Of a stretch of DNA of 64,000 nt, positions 35,737 to 43,620 are shown piece after piece. Both the position numbers and the translations under genes were made by a program. This stretch comes from Flavobacteriaceae bacterium CRH (GTDB lineage Bacteria > Bacteroidota > Bacteroidia > Flavobacteriales > Flavobacteriaceae): contig LMAJ01000013.1 of assembly GCA_001507425.1 (NCBI GenBank), positions 62,001 through 126,000 on the forward strand. Direction: 5' to 3'. The notes under the pieces were generated by a model that saw only the letters and a list, made by a program, of their open reading frames with translations, searched no databases and was not told the origin of the DNA. The first letter of the stretch is position 1. Every line of letters starts with the position of its first letter.

Positions 35737-35759
35737 TTATTTAGACTGTGTAAAAATAA
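35737..35759 (-). promoter_or_regulatory. Candidate Fur box of the HmuR-like operon
   Basis: A 23-base imperfect palindrome, TTATTTAGAC-TGT-GTAAAAATAA, has 8 of 10 matching arm positions and lies 55 bases before the receptor start codon. It shares the half site TATTTAGA with the site before the siderophore receptor gene (40471-40491). The assignment to Fur rests on shared sequence and cargo type, not on a proven motif. Confidence 0.45.
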
Positions 35760-36017
35760 TAATTAATAATATAGTAATAGTATTTTTTTTACATATTTTT
35801 TAAGGAGTAATAAATAGTAGAAAAAATAAATTAATTTTAAACTTTAAATAGAGGTATATAATTGTTTGTTATTTAGATGTCTATATGTTTCTATATTTTG
35901 TAATTATTTTTTTGTTTTAAGAAAAAATTAACAAAAACAAAAGAATTCCTGGGTTTAAGTATAAACCTTATTTAGTAAAAATTTATGATTTTATGTTATG
36001 TAATACTAAATACTGAA

Positions 36018-36049
36018 AAAGCCTGTTTATTGAAAAATAAACAGGCTTT
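36018..36049. terminator. Strong bidirectional terminator after the DUF4198-like gene
   Basis: A perfect 14-base stem (AAAGCCTGTTTATT with AATAAACAGGCTTT) with a GAAA loop lies about 70 bases after the stop of the DUF4198-like gene. Confidence 0.85.
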
Positions 36050-36117
36050 CTTGTTGAATTTTTAGAATTTTTAAATTGCAGTATACTAAAATTTAGAATG
36101 AATATTTTCTAAACTTA

Positions 36118-36852
36118 TTATTGGTGTAATAGAAATAAGTTACAACGATGACGCTTACTTTTGAAGGCTACATTTTGATACGTTCCTGAATCAGGTTCTA
36201 TCCAATCTTGCCTAATGATGTATAGTCCTTTCATAGTGGGATAAAATACAGCTTCGCCATCTTTATTAAGAACGATTTCTTTTTCCCAGTTTTCAGGATT
36301 AAAAACGCGAAGTTTTGTTCCTGATTTTGTTGGTTTTCCATCATAAAAAGCTTTAATAATAATCTTTTCTTTTTCAGAAACGATTACCAGATCAAGCATT
36401 TGCAATGGATGATAATCAGTTATAATTAAATTACCAACATTGTAAAAAGCTGAAATATAATCTATTGGTAAAATGTTTTCGCCGCCAGAAGCAGAACGAT
36501 CTACAACGGGATGTTTATCATTGATTCCAATAATACGATATTGTCCTTCATTTTTTGGAATAAATGTAGCGCGCCAGCAATCTTTTTGAATTATCAGTTG
36601 CAATTCCTGTTCAATTCCTTTAGAATCAATAATTCGCATTCTAAAATCTCCAGCCAATTGCAGTTCTTTTCCTGTATCTCTATGTCGTACACCAAACTCA
36701 TCCATACTGCCATAACATAATTCGATGTTTACAGGTTCATTGATTTTATGGGTACCTTTTATATCAATCCAATAAGCACTTGCCATTACTTTGGGGCAAA
36801 TAAGATAGAAGCAAAAACTAATAAAAATTTTAAATAAGTGTCTGTTTTTCAT
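36118..36852 (-). CDS. DUF4198-like exported protein of the siderophore locus
   Basis: The 244-residue protein has a signal peptide (cleavage after PKVMASA) and the beginning AYWIDIKGTHKINEPVNIELCYGSMDE, typical of DUF4198 proteins, which are periplasmic beta-rich proteins often found beside metal or siderophore transporters. It continues with two beta-sandwich halves (RMRIIDSKGIEQELQL, then LIITDYHPLQMLDLVIV and KSGTKLRVFNPENWEKEIVLNKDGEAVFYPTMKGLYIIRQDW). It is the last gene after the siderophore receptor and PepSY genes, 21 bases after the PepSY stop. Its role is probably in handling the metal or its chelate in the periplasm; the exact function is not known. Confidence 0.8.
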   Translation of the reverse strand: MKNRHLFKIFISFCFYLICPKVMASAYWIDIKGTHKINEPVNIELCYGSMDEFGVRHRDTGKELQLAGDFRMRIIDSKGIEQELQLIIQKDCWRATFIPKNEGQYRIIGINDKHPVVDRSASGGENILPIDYISAFYNVGNLIITDYHPLQMLDLVIVSEKEKIIIKAFYDGKPTKSGTKLRVFNPENWEKEIVLNKDGEAVFYPTMKGLYIIRQDWIEPDSGTYQNVAFKSKRHRCNLFLLHQ

Positions 36853-36873
36853 ATTGGTTTTAATCTTTTTAAC

Positions 36874-37992
36874 TTACTTGGCAAACGTTTTTTTATTTGC
36901 TTTTTTACGCTTATTCCACCAAATTATAGTTCCTGTTACAGGCAAGCTTGCAGTAAACAAGGCAACAATAAGTGCCAGTAATTTTGTGGGCCAGCCCAAT
37001 ATACTTCCGGTATGAATTGGCAATATCATTTTTCTTATTTTACTGCCTGTAGATAAAGAAACAAAAGGTTGTTTTTTAATTACTTCACCGGTTTTACTAT
37101 CAAAAAAAGCAACATCAGGTTTTCTGATAACTGCTTCATCACTTTCCTTTTGAATTGTGATGGCCATGTTTGCTTTTGCCGGGATCGTAAAAGCTACAGA
37201 TCCTGTGTAAGGATAAATGCTATCTATTTTGCTATGCATTTTTTCAAATACCCCTTGTTGTGCCGTTTTTAACTTCGCATGATTTTTAATCTTAATTTCT
37301 TTTTGAAGATGACCGTCTGCAACCTGAAAAATAAGATTTTCTACCCAATCATAACTCCAAACTAATCCTGTAAGTGTTATGAGCAGTAAGAAAAAAGATA
37401 AGTAAAAGCCGGAAACTGCATGTAAATCCCAATTTAGCCTTTTGCCTGAAGCATTCCATTTAATTTTAAAACGCTGCTTCATGGCATTTTTATTTGCCGG
37501 CCACCATAAAATTAATCCGCTAATTACAGAAAACAGACATATGAAACAGGAAATCCCCGTAATTATTTTACCTGTTTTATTTAACAATAGATAACGGTGT
37601 AAATCCCGAACCTGTTGAAAAAATTACTTACGATAATCGCCTTTGTAGACAATTTTTCCTGTGTAAGGATTTATATAAGCAATTTTCAGATCTTTTCCCT
37701 TTTTACCAATTCGAGCTTCTACACTATGATCCGGCGCTGAATCTATAATAAGCCGCGCAACCTTTTTTTTGGGAAATACCTGGTTTGCTATAACTATTAA
37801 GTTGTCTGCTGAAATACGCTGCAAACCTGGAACAACAATATGTTTTTCTTTAAATAGAATAATTTCCAGTTCTTCTTCAAAAACTAAAAGGCTGCCTGTT
37901 AGGGCAACCAATAGTATAATTAAACTTGCGGCAAGACCAGGCCAAAGATGCAGCCAGGCTATTATATTTTTAAATTTATTTTGTTTTGCCAT
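36874..37992 (-). pseudogene. PepSY-associated transmembrane protein interrupted by an in-frame stop
   Basis: Two open stretches (37624-37992 and 36874-37587) are in the same frame and are joined by a single TAA at 37624-37626. Read through the stop, the 372-residue product is a normal PepSY_TM protein: TM1 with the HLWPGL motif, a PepSY domain ending at NPYTGKIVYKGDYRK, then (after the stop) FFQQVRDLHRYLLL, which carries the conserved heme-type histidine, then TM segments at GISCFICLFSVISGLILWWP, LHAVSGFYLSFFLLLITLTG and a final one before a WWNKRKK tail. The second part has no ATG near 37587 (the codon is TTG) and lacks the HRY motif if started there. Such proteins act as ferric-siderophore reductases or uptake helpers. 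It starts 10 bases after the receptor gene. Confidence 0.85.
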
Positions 37993-38002
37993 TCGGTAAA
38001 TA

Positions 38003-40420
38003 TTAGAATTTCAATTCAAAACTACCTAAAAATTGAGCAGGAGTCTGAGGAGTTAGTCTCACATTCCATGTTTTTTCACTGGTAAGGTTATTTACCTTAA
38101 AACTAATCCTGTATTTTGGCTGATCATAATATAATGCAGCATCAAGCAAAGTATATTCGGGTATTGTAACCTGATTTATTTGTGTTCCTGTTGCCGTGGT
38201 TGTAGTAGTTGTTTCTGTATTAACAACGTAAGACATAGTACCGTAGTTTCCTCCAAAACCAGCACCAAGACCTTGAAATTTACCTTCAGGTATGCGGTAA
38301 CTCAGCCAGAAATTTACTGTAGTTGCAGGACCTGAAAGTGCAGGACGTCGGCCGTTAACAGTTGCATCTGCTTTAGTATATTCGCTATCATTATAAGCAT
38401 ATCCGGCTACGATATTGAAACCTGAGAAAGGATTTGCAGTAAATTCAGCTTCAAAACCACGGCTTCGCTGTGTACCATCCTGTATAGAGTAAGTAGCATC
38501 TGTAGGATCTTGTCTTAATGAATTGGCTACCTGTATGTCATAATAACTTAAAGTTCCTACAAGACGATGATCAAAAACGTCTCCTTTTACACCAAATTCA
38601 AGTTGGTTGGCATGTTCCGGTTTAAATGCCGTACCATCAAGAGCTTGTCCGCTTTTATTTAAGAAACCATTTATATAGTTAGAAAATAATGATAAATGAT
38701 CTTTACTCAATTCATATACTAAACCAAGTTTTTGTGATAACGAAGTTTGGTTATAAGGTCCTGCAGAAGTACCGTTTGCACCAAGTCCGCCGGCAGTAAC
38801 ACCAGTTGCAATGTTGTAAACACCAAGATATTCATAACGATCTACACGCAAGCTAAGCATAGTAGATAATCTGTCTGTAACATTAAATACATCAGATACA
38901 TAAGCAGCATAAGTGTTATCACTGTTTTTTTCTTTACGCAGCGTGTAACCAGTTCCTGATTGTGCAATAGCATTTACCATTTGAAGATTAGCGCCTGCAT
39001 TTGCTGGAGGATTTATAAAATCAAAAGTTGGCGTATTGATAGTGAGGCGATCAAAATCATTATTATTATTGTAATAATCCAATCCTACCACCATACGGTT
39101 TCTAAACTTTCCGATTTTAAAATCACCAATAAAATTTTGCTGAATATCTGTTGCAATGAAGTTTGTATTTCCTGAAATTACCTGAACACGTGCCGTAGTA
39201 TCACTTAGTGCGTTTATCGCAGTAATGTTACCGTCTATAGTAGAACGGGTTCTTGAAAAAATAGATTGAGAAGTCCACTCATCTGATATCTTATAATTAA
39301 TTTGTCCAAAAATATTCAGCATTTGAGTATTATATACCAAATCATTACTCATGAAAGTTCTATCATAAGGAAAAGCAATATCAACAATAGAAAGGGTTTT
39401 ACCACTTCTGTTAAAAGGATTAAAACGCACAACTGATGTTCCTTCTTCCTTACCAAATTCTACGTCAAGTAATAATGATAACCTGTCGTTAATTTGATAC
39501 GAAAAGCTTGGCGCTATAGTAATGTTTTTAGTAAAACCAAGATCCTGAAAGCTTTTTTGTTGTGTTGAAGCTCCATTAAGGCGAAATAATGCTGTTTTAT
39601 CATCATTAACAGGCGTGTTAACATCTACAGTAAGACGATTAAAATTATTGTTTCCTCCGGTATATGCTACTTCACCACCAAAATCATTATAAGGTTTTTT
39701 AGTAACACGATTGTAAACTCCACCATAACTGCTTGATACACTAGCACCAAAAAGAGTTGCTGATGGTCCTTTGATGGCTTCAAGACGCTCCAGGTTTACA
39801 GGGTCTATAGTAGCAAAAACAGCTCCGGCAACACCATTACGTGCATTTGGTTCTGTCTCAAAACCACGTGAACGAAACGTTACACGACCTTGGTTGGCAA
39901 TCATTGGGATACCGGCACCGGGTACGCTTTTTGCGACACTAGCCAAATCAACAGCAGATTGCTCTAATATAAGCTCTTTAGAGACAGTATTGTAAACTTG
40001 TGGATTTTCGAGGTTTTTAAGCGGTAAGCGGGCAACATATTTACTTTCTTTTTTCGAAAATCTGTTAACAGCACCAGAAACAGTTACTTCCTGCAACGCC
40101 ATAACGTTTTCCTGAGGCAATTGATAATCAGCAGTTACAGTTTGTCCTGAAGTGACTGTTGTTTCAATAATTTGTTCAGCAGCTCCTAATACCTGTATTT
40201 TAATATGGTAAGAAGCAGCAGGAATGTTTTTAAAACTGTAATTACCTTTTTCATCAGTAAGTGTAGATTTGTTAAGTTCGATTATAGAAACCGATGCAGA
40301 GGTAAAAGGTTGTCCGTCAACGAGAAGTATTTGTCCGGAAATATTGCCCGTAGATTGGGCATAAACAGAGGTTATGCTTGCCAGTACTGAGACTAGAAAA
40401 CACAATAAAAATCTAGGCAT
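38003..40420 (-). CDS. TonB-dependent siderophore receptor
   Basis: The start is set at the ATG at 40420, which begins a signal peptide (cleavage near SVYAQST); the frame is open to 40459 but the extra residues are not signal-like and overlap the -7 box. The 805-residue protein has a carboxypeptidase-regulatory-like domain (about 18-100), then a plug (KELILEQSAVDLASVAKSVPGAG, FRSRGFETEPNARNG, LERLEAIKGPSATLFGAS, GGVYNRVTKKP) of the FhuA/FpvA/FoxA type and a barrel with the usual LSLRVDRYEYLG and SLFSNYINGF-like loop, ending in FELKF. It imports ferric siderophores. The PepSY and DUF4198-like genes follow in the same operon. A Fur-like palindrome overlaps the promoter. Confidence 0.92.
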   Translation of the reverse strand: MPRFLLCFLVSVLASITSVYAQSTGNISGQILLVDGQPFTSASVSIIELNKSTLTDEKGNYSFKNIPAASYHIKIQVLGAAEQIIETTVTSGQTVTADYQLPQENVMALQEVTVSGAVNRFSKKESKYVARLPLKNLENPQVYNTVSKELILEQSAVDLASVAKSVPGAGIPMIANQGRVTFRSRGFETEPNARNGVAGAVFATIDPVNLERLEAIKGPSATLFGASVSSSYGGVYNRVTKKPYNDFGGEVAYTGGNNNFNRLTVDVNTPVNDDKTALFRLNGASTQQKSFQDLGFTKNITIAPSFSYQINDRLSLLLDVEFGKEEGTSVVRFNPFNRSGKTLSIVDIAFPYDRTFMSNDLVYNTQMLNIFGQINYKISDEWTSQSIFSRTRSTIDGNITAINALSDTTARVQVISGNTNFIATDIQQNFIGDFKIGKFRNRMVVGLDYYNNNNDFDRLTINTPTFDFINPPANAGANLQMVNAIAQSGTGYTLRKEKNSDNTYAAYVSDVFNVTDRLSTMLSLRVDRYEYLGVYNIATGVTAGGLGANGTSAGPYNQTSLSQKLGLVYELSKDHLSLFSNYINGFLNKSGQALDGTAFKPEHANQLEFGVKGDVFDHRLVGTLSYYDIQVANSLRQDPTDATYSIQDGTQRSRGFEAEFTANPFSGFNIVAGYAYNDSEYTKADATVNGRRPALSGPATTVNFWLSYRIPEGKFQGLGAGFGGNYGTMSYVVNTETTTTTTATGTQINQVTIPEYTLLDAALYYDQPKYRISFKVNNLTSEKTWNVRLTPQTPAQFLGSFELKF

Positions 40421-40456
40421 AGAAATTTTGAATTTGTGGGGGTTATATATTGTCCG

Positions 40457-40491
40457 CAAATATAATCAACTATTTAGATTTAGTCTTAATA
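40457..40491 (-). promoter_or_regulatory. Promoter and candidate Fur box of the siderophore receptor operon
   Basis: On the minus strand TATATTTG (40457-40464) matches the -7 consensus, 36 bases before the start codon. Just upstream is a 21-base imperfect palindrome, TATTTAGA-TTTAG-TCTTAATA (40471-40491, 7 of 8 arm matches), which would lie between the -33 and -7 positions and block the promoter when occupied. The half site TATTTAGA is shared with the HmuR-like operon. Confidence 0.5.
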
Positions 40492-40536
40492 ATATTTCAT
40501 TAATAACAATTTATTTAAATATTAAAGATTATCTTT

Positions 40537-41049
40537 CTAGTTTACGGTTTTAATTGTTACCACTTTTTCGAATCGGCCATGATGACTTTTAGATACATTT
40601 TGCATTGTATTTGATGAAGAATTTATCAAATACGGAATATTATTTTCATCTTTAAGAATCGATGATTTTCTTTCGATTTCCATTACATTATTCAAATCGG
40701 CTAAAAAGCTTACAGCTATAGTATGAATTTGATTTTCAGAAAAAAAAGTTTTAGTATGATATGTATTTTCAGAACAAATAACTTGTCCTGTTATATAATT
40801 GTGATTTTCTGATTTGATGGAACAAACCAATTTTCGAGGAATATATTCCCTTATTTTCGTTTGACGGTTATAAACTTTATAAGCTGCTTCTTTCATGCTC
40901 CAAAGTACCCAAACCATGATTTCCGGAATTGATGCATTTGAAATAAGTAATTGTTCTTCAATGGTAAAAAGTTTTTCTTTAAACCCTTTGCGCTGCCAAT
41001 TGCTTTCCTTTCTTGATTGCAGAATATCTATAACATCATTTCCAATCAT
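40537..41049 (-). CDS. 4'-phosphopantetheinyl transferase superfamily protein
   Basis: The 170-residue protein is a short Sfp/AcpS-superfamily enzyme. It has the N-terminal metal-binding MIGNDVIDI (Asp5 or Asp8) and the hallmark WSMKEAAYK (50-58) with catalytic Glu and Lys. It would transfer phosphopantetheine from CoA to a carrier protein. Its start overlaps the acyl carrier protein gene by four bases (ATGA), which points strongly to that carrier as substrate. It is the last gene of the minus-strand polyketide/lipid operon. Confidence 0.88.
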   Translation of the reverse strand: MIGNDVIDILQSRKESNWQRKGFKEKLFTIEEQLLISNASIPEIMVWVLWSMKEAAYKVYNRQTKIREYIPRKLVCSIKSENHNYITGQVICSENTYHTKTFFSENQIHTIAVSFLADLNNVMEIERKSSILKDENNIPYLINSSSNTMQNVSKSHHGRFEKVVTIKTVN

Positions 41050-41300
41050 TTTTGCGCCAGTTTTGTTTCGATGATTTCGACAGCGGTTTTAACATCAAGC
41101 ATGCGTTCCATATCTGTATTGTCGATTACGACATCAAAAGCTTCTTCGATATCAAGTACAATGTCTACCAGATTAGCTGAATTTATACTAAGATCGTTTA
41201 TGAAATCAGTATTCTCGGTGAGGTTATCATAAGCTTCTGTATTGGTAGTATAAGGTTTTATGATCAATTTTAGTTTAGCGATAAGTTCTTCTTTGTTCAT
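41046..41300 (-). CDS. Acyl carrier protein (variant attachment motif)
   Basis: The 84-residue acidic four-helix protein has the carrier pattern NDLSINSANLVDIVLDIEEAFDVVI. The phosphopantetheine attachment serine is Ser41; the usual D-S-L motif reads N-S-A here, which marks it as a specialised carrier rather than the housekeeping AcpP. It overlaps the phosphopantetheinyl transferase gene by four bases and lies 82 bases after the ketosynthase gene. It likely carries the acyl chain built by the adjacent ketosynthase and dehydratase. Confidence 0.9.
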   Translation of the reverse strand: MNKEELIAKLKLIIKPYTTNTEAYDNLTENTDFINDLSINSANLVDIVLDIEEAFDVVIDNTDMERMLDVKTAVEIIETKLAQK

Positions 41301-41382
41301 ATGAGTTTTAAGAGTTATGGATTATAAGTTATGAGTTATGTTTTTTTGAAAAAGAGTAAGAATTGATATTACAATTCATAAT

Positions 41383-42657
41383 TCACAATAAAAATTTCTT
41401 AAATATAATACAGGCATTTACATCTCCAAAACCAAAACTTGCTTTGGCAATTATAGTGGGATTAATTTCGATTGTTTTTAAAGGTACTTTTGAAGGATCA
41501 ATAAGTGCCGTAATTTCCGGATGAAGGTCATTGCAGTTTGTATTTCCAAACAAAAAACCTTCATGAAGCTGAAGTACAGTTGCAACACTTTCGATACTTC
41601 CGGCGGCGCTTAAGCAATGTCCGGTCATACTTTTTAAGGAATTTATATACGGAAAGTTATTTCCACTTCGATCTAAAGCTTTTGTCCAGTTTTCAATTTC
41701 GAGACTGTCTTTTGTAGTTGCGGTAAGATGTCCGTTTATAGCGTCAATATCAGCAGCAGAAATCCCTGAATTGTGAATGGCGTTTGTAATGCAGCGTTGT
41801 ACCGCAGTGCTGTTAGGCGCGGTCATACTTCCGTTCCCACGTTGTCCGCCCGAGTTTACATTGCCTCCCAATATTTCGGCATAAATTGTGGCGCCACGTT
41901 CTAAAGCACTTTCTAATTCTTCGATAACCAATGCTCCGGCACCGCTTCCGGGCACAAATCCTGCGGCTGAAGCGCTCATAGGTCGTGAACCTTGTTCCGG
42001 ATTATCATTGTATTTTGAGCTACAGACACGAAGCGCATCAAATCCGCCCCAAATGTAAGGGCCACTATCTCCGGTGCTTCCTGCCAATATGCGTTTTGCC
42101 TGTCCGGATTGTATACGATCGTACGCCATCATAATTGCTTCTGTTCCTGTTGCACAAGCTGATGAATTTGTTGTAACCTGATTTCCAAGACCTAATTTGC
42201 CTCCAAGATAAGCACTAATGCCGCTATTCATGGTTTGGGCTACAACTGTACTTCCTAGTCTTCGGACTTGTAATTCGTCTATTTTATAAATGCTTTCGCG
42301 GAATTTATCAATGCCAGAAGTTCCCGAACCAAATATAGTTCCGCTATTCCAATCCGGCTCGGCGTTGATTTCTTGTGATAATCCGGCATTTTTCCAGGCT
42401 TCGATTCCTGCAATAACGCCATACAAAATGCCCGTGCTGCTAAAACCACGCAGTTCAAGTTCGGTAAAATAGTGTGCTTTAAGTTCTTCTGATATTTCAG
42501 GCTGACCCGCTATCTGACAAGAAAATTGTAATTCCTGTAATTGTTTATCATGCCTGATTCCTGATGTTCCGTTTTTTATCGCGTGAGTAAAATCGGTAAT
42601 TCCAACTCCGTTTGGAGCCGCAACGCCTAATCCTGTTATAACAACTCGCTTACTCAT
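41383..42657 (-). CDS. Beta-ketoacyl-ACP synthase (KAS I/II type)
   Basis: The 424-residue protein is a complete condensing enzyme with the catalytic cysteine in NSSACATGTEA (Cys168) and two histidines in INGHLTATTKDS (His310) and SMTGHCLSAAGS (His347), so it is an elongating KAS and not a chain-length factor. The segment after His310 (LTATTKDS) differs from the common GTGTPLND, as in specialised lipid and polyene synthases. It overlaps the dehydratase gene by four bases. It probably elongates an acyl chain on the neighbouring carrier protein by malonyl condensation. Confidence 0.92.
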   Translation of the reverse strand: MSKRVVITGLGVAAPNGVGITDFTHAIKNGTSGIRHDKQLQELQFSCQIAGQPEISEELKAHYFTELELRGFSSTGILYGVIAGIEAWKNAGLSQEINAEPDWNSGTIFGSGTSGIDKFRESIYKIDELQVRRLGSTVVAQTMNSGISAYLGGKLGLGNQVTTNSSACATGTEAIMMAYDRIQSGQAKRILAGSTGDSGPYIWGGFDALRVCSSKYNDNPEQGSRPMSASAAGFVPGSGAGALVIEELESALERGATIYAEILGGNVNSGGQRGNGSMTAPNSTAVQRCITNAIHNSGISAADIDAINGHLTATTKDSLEIENWTKALDRSGNNFPYINSLKSMTGHCLSAAGSIESVATVLQLHEGFLFGNTNCNDLHPEITALIDPSKVPLKTIEINPTIIAKASFGFGDVNACIIFKKFLL

Positions 42658-43091
42658 AATTTATTAGTAATCATGCCCGCCAAAATGCCTTTGCAAACGT
42701 CTTGTCCGGCTTCGTTTTTCATGACAACATCACACTTTAATTTTCCAAATCTGAAAAATGATTTTTGAGAAGTTACCGTCACTTTTTCGTTTGGATAAAC
42801 CGGTTTTAAAAATTGTACATCTGCCGATGTAAAAGCGATTACAGTATCTTTAGTAAAAGTATCGCCCAATAAAAAAATACCAAGACAAACCATACCAATC
42901 TGAGCCATAGTTTCTGTCAGGATTACGCCCGGAGTTACCGGATTGTCCTTAAAATGACCTCTGTAAAAATCAAGGTCTTCGTTAAAAGTATAAGTTCCGC
43001 TAACACTATTTTCATCGACATGAAGCAATTCATCTACAAATAGAAATGGTTTGCTGTAGGGTAACTTTGTTAAAATATTTTTTGCAGTCAT
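42654..43091 (-). CDS. FabZ-like 3-hydroxyacyl-ACP dehydratase
   Basis: The start is set at the ATG at 43091, giving 145 residues, the usual FabZ length; the frame is open to 43166, but that part is repeat sequence. The hotdog fold and catalytic site are clear: FYRGHFKDNPVTPGVILTETMAQIG, with the active His in GHF and the Glu in LTETMAQ. It would dehydrate 3-hydroxyacyl chains on the acyl carrier protein. The first ten codons and the leader are repeated twice more upstream (see 43063-43560), with both extra copies unable to code. It overlaps the ketosynthase gene by four bases. Confidence 0.9.
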   Translation of the reverse strand: MTAKNILTKLPYSKPFLFVDELLHVDENSVSGTYTFNEDLDFYRGHFKDNPVTPGVILTETMAQIGMVCLGIFLLGDTFTKDTVIAFTSADVQFLKPVYPNEKVTVTSQKSFFRFGKLKCDVVMKNEAGQDVCKGILAGMITNKL

Positions 43092-43560
43092 TTGTTTTTG
43101 TTTAATAGGTTGATGTGTAATTGAACGCGGATAAAACGGATTTACTTCGTAAATACGCTGATTCAAACGGATTTTTTTATAAACTTATTTTAACATTGCC
43201 CGCGGTTTCAACCTCGGGGTTACAGATTTGAACTAAAACAGATTTTTAATCTAACTTTATTAAAATATTTTTTGTAGTCATTTGTTTTTGTTTAATAGGT
43301 TGATGTGTATTGATCGCGTATAAAACAGATTTACTTCGTAAAGACGCTGATTCAAACGGATATTTTTATAAACTTATTTTAACATTGCCCGCGGTTTCAA
43401 CCGCGGGGTTACAGATTTGAACTAAAACAGATTTTTAATCTAACTTTATTAAAATATTTTTGCAGTCATTTGTTTTTGTTTAATAGGTTGATGTGTAATT
43501 GAACGCGGATAAAACTGATTTACTTCGTAAAGACGCTGATAAAAACGGATTTTTGTTTTT
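43063..43560. repeat. Three tandem ~190 bp repeats including the 5' end of the dehydratase gene
   Basis: The same block begins at 43063, 43253 and 43442 (periods 190 and 189; the third copy is partial). Each contains the start codon and first codons of the dehydratase on the minus strand (start-codon positions 43091, 43281, 43469) followed by the same leader. Copy 2 runs to a stop after 11 codons and copy 3 after 6 codons because of a one-base loss. Each of the first two copies also has a REP-like hairpin, CCCGCGGTT-TC-AACCGCGGG (43388-43408, one mismatch in 43199-43219). No other gene lies in this stretch. Confidence 0.85.
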
Positions 43561-43579
43561 CTAAATCTATTTAATTAGT

Positions 43580-43600
43580 CACCATTCACCATTCACCATT
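43580..43600. repeat. Heptamer microsatellite CACCATT
   Basis: CACCATT is repeated three times and then once in degenerate form (CATCATT), 20 bases after the stop of the polyketide synthase gene. Confidence 0.7.
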
Positions 43601-43620
43601 CATCATTTACAATTAAAAAT

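Larger units (their letters stand above)
35682..36117. other. 436-base intergenic region between two iron-uptake loci
   Basis: It contains the Fur-like palindrome (35737-35759) of the HmuR-like operon and the terminator (36018-36049) of the opposite neighbour. The rest (35760-36010) is very AT-rich with many A and T runs; no ORF, RNA gene or further repeat was seen there. Confidence 0.7.

Noticed and set aside
36874..37587. Separate PepSY protein gene starting at 37587
   Set aside because: The codon there is TTG, and the conserved HRY motif and a further 13 codons upstream are in the same frame after the TAA. It is the second half of one broken gene.
43092..43166. Longer N-terminus of the dehydratase (start at 43166)
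   Set aside because: The added codons are in the tandem repeat leader, and the 145-residue form from 43091 matches the usual FabZ length.
43063..43560. CRISPR array or riboswitch before the dehydratase gene
   Set aside because: The period is about 190 bases and the units contain the gene's own start. No known riboswitch core was recognised.
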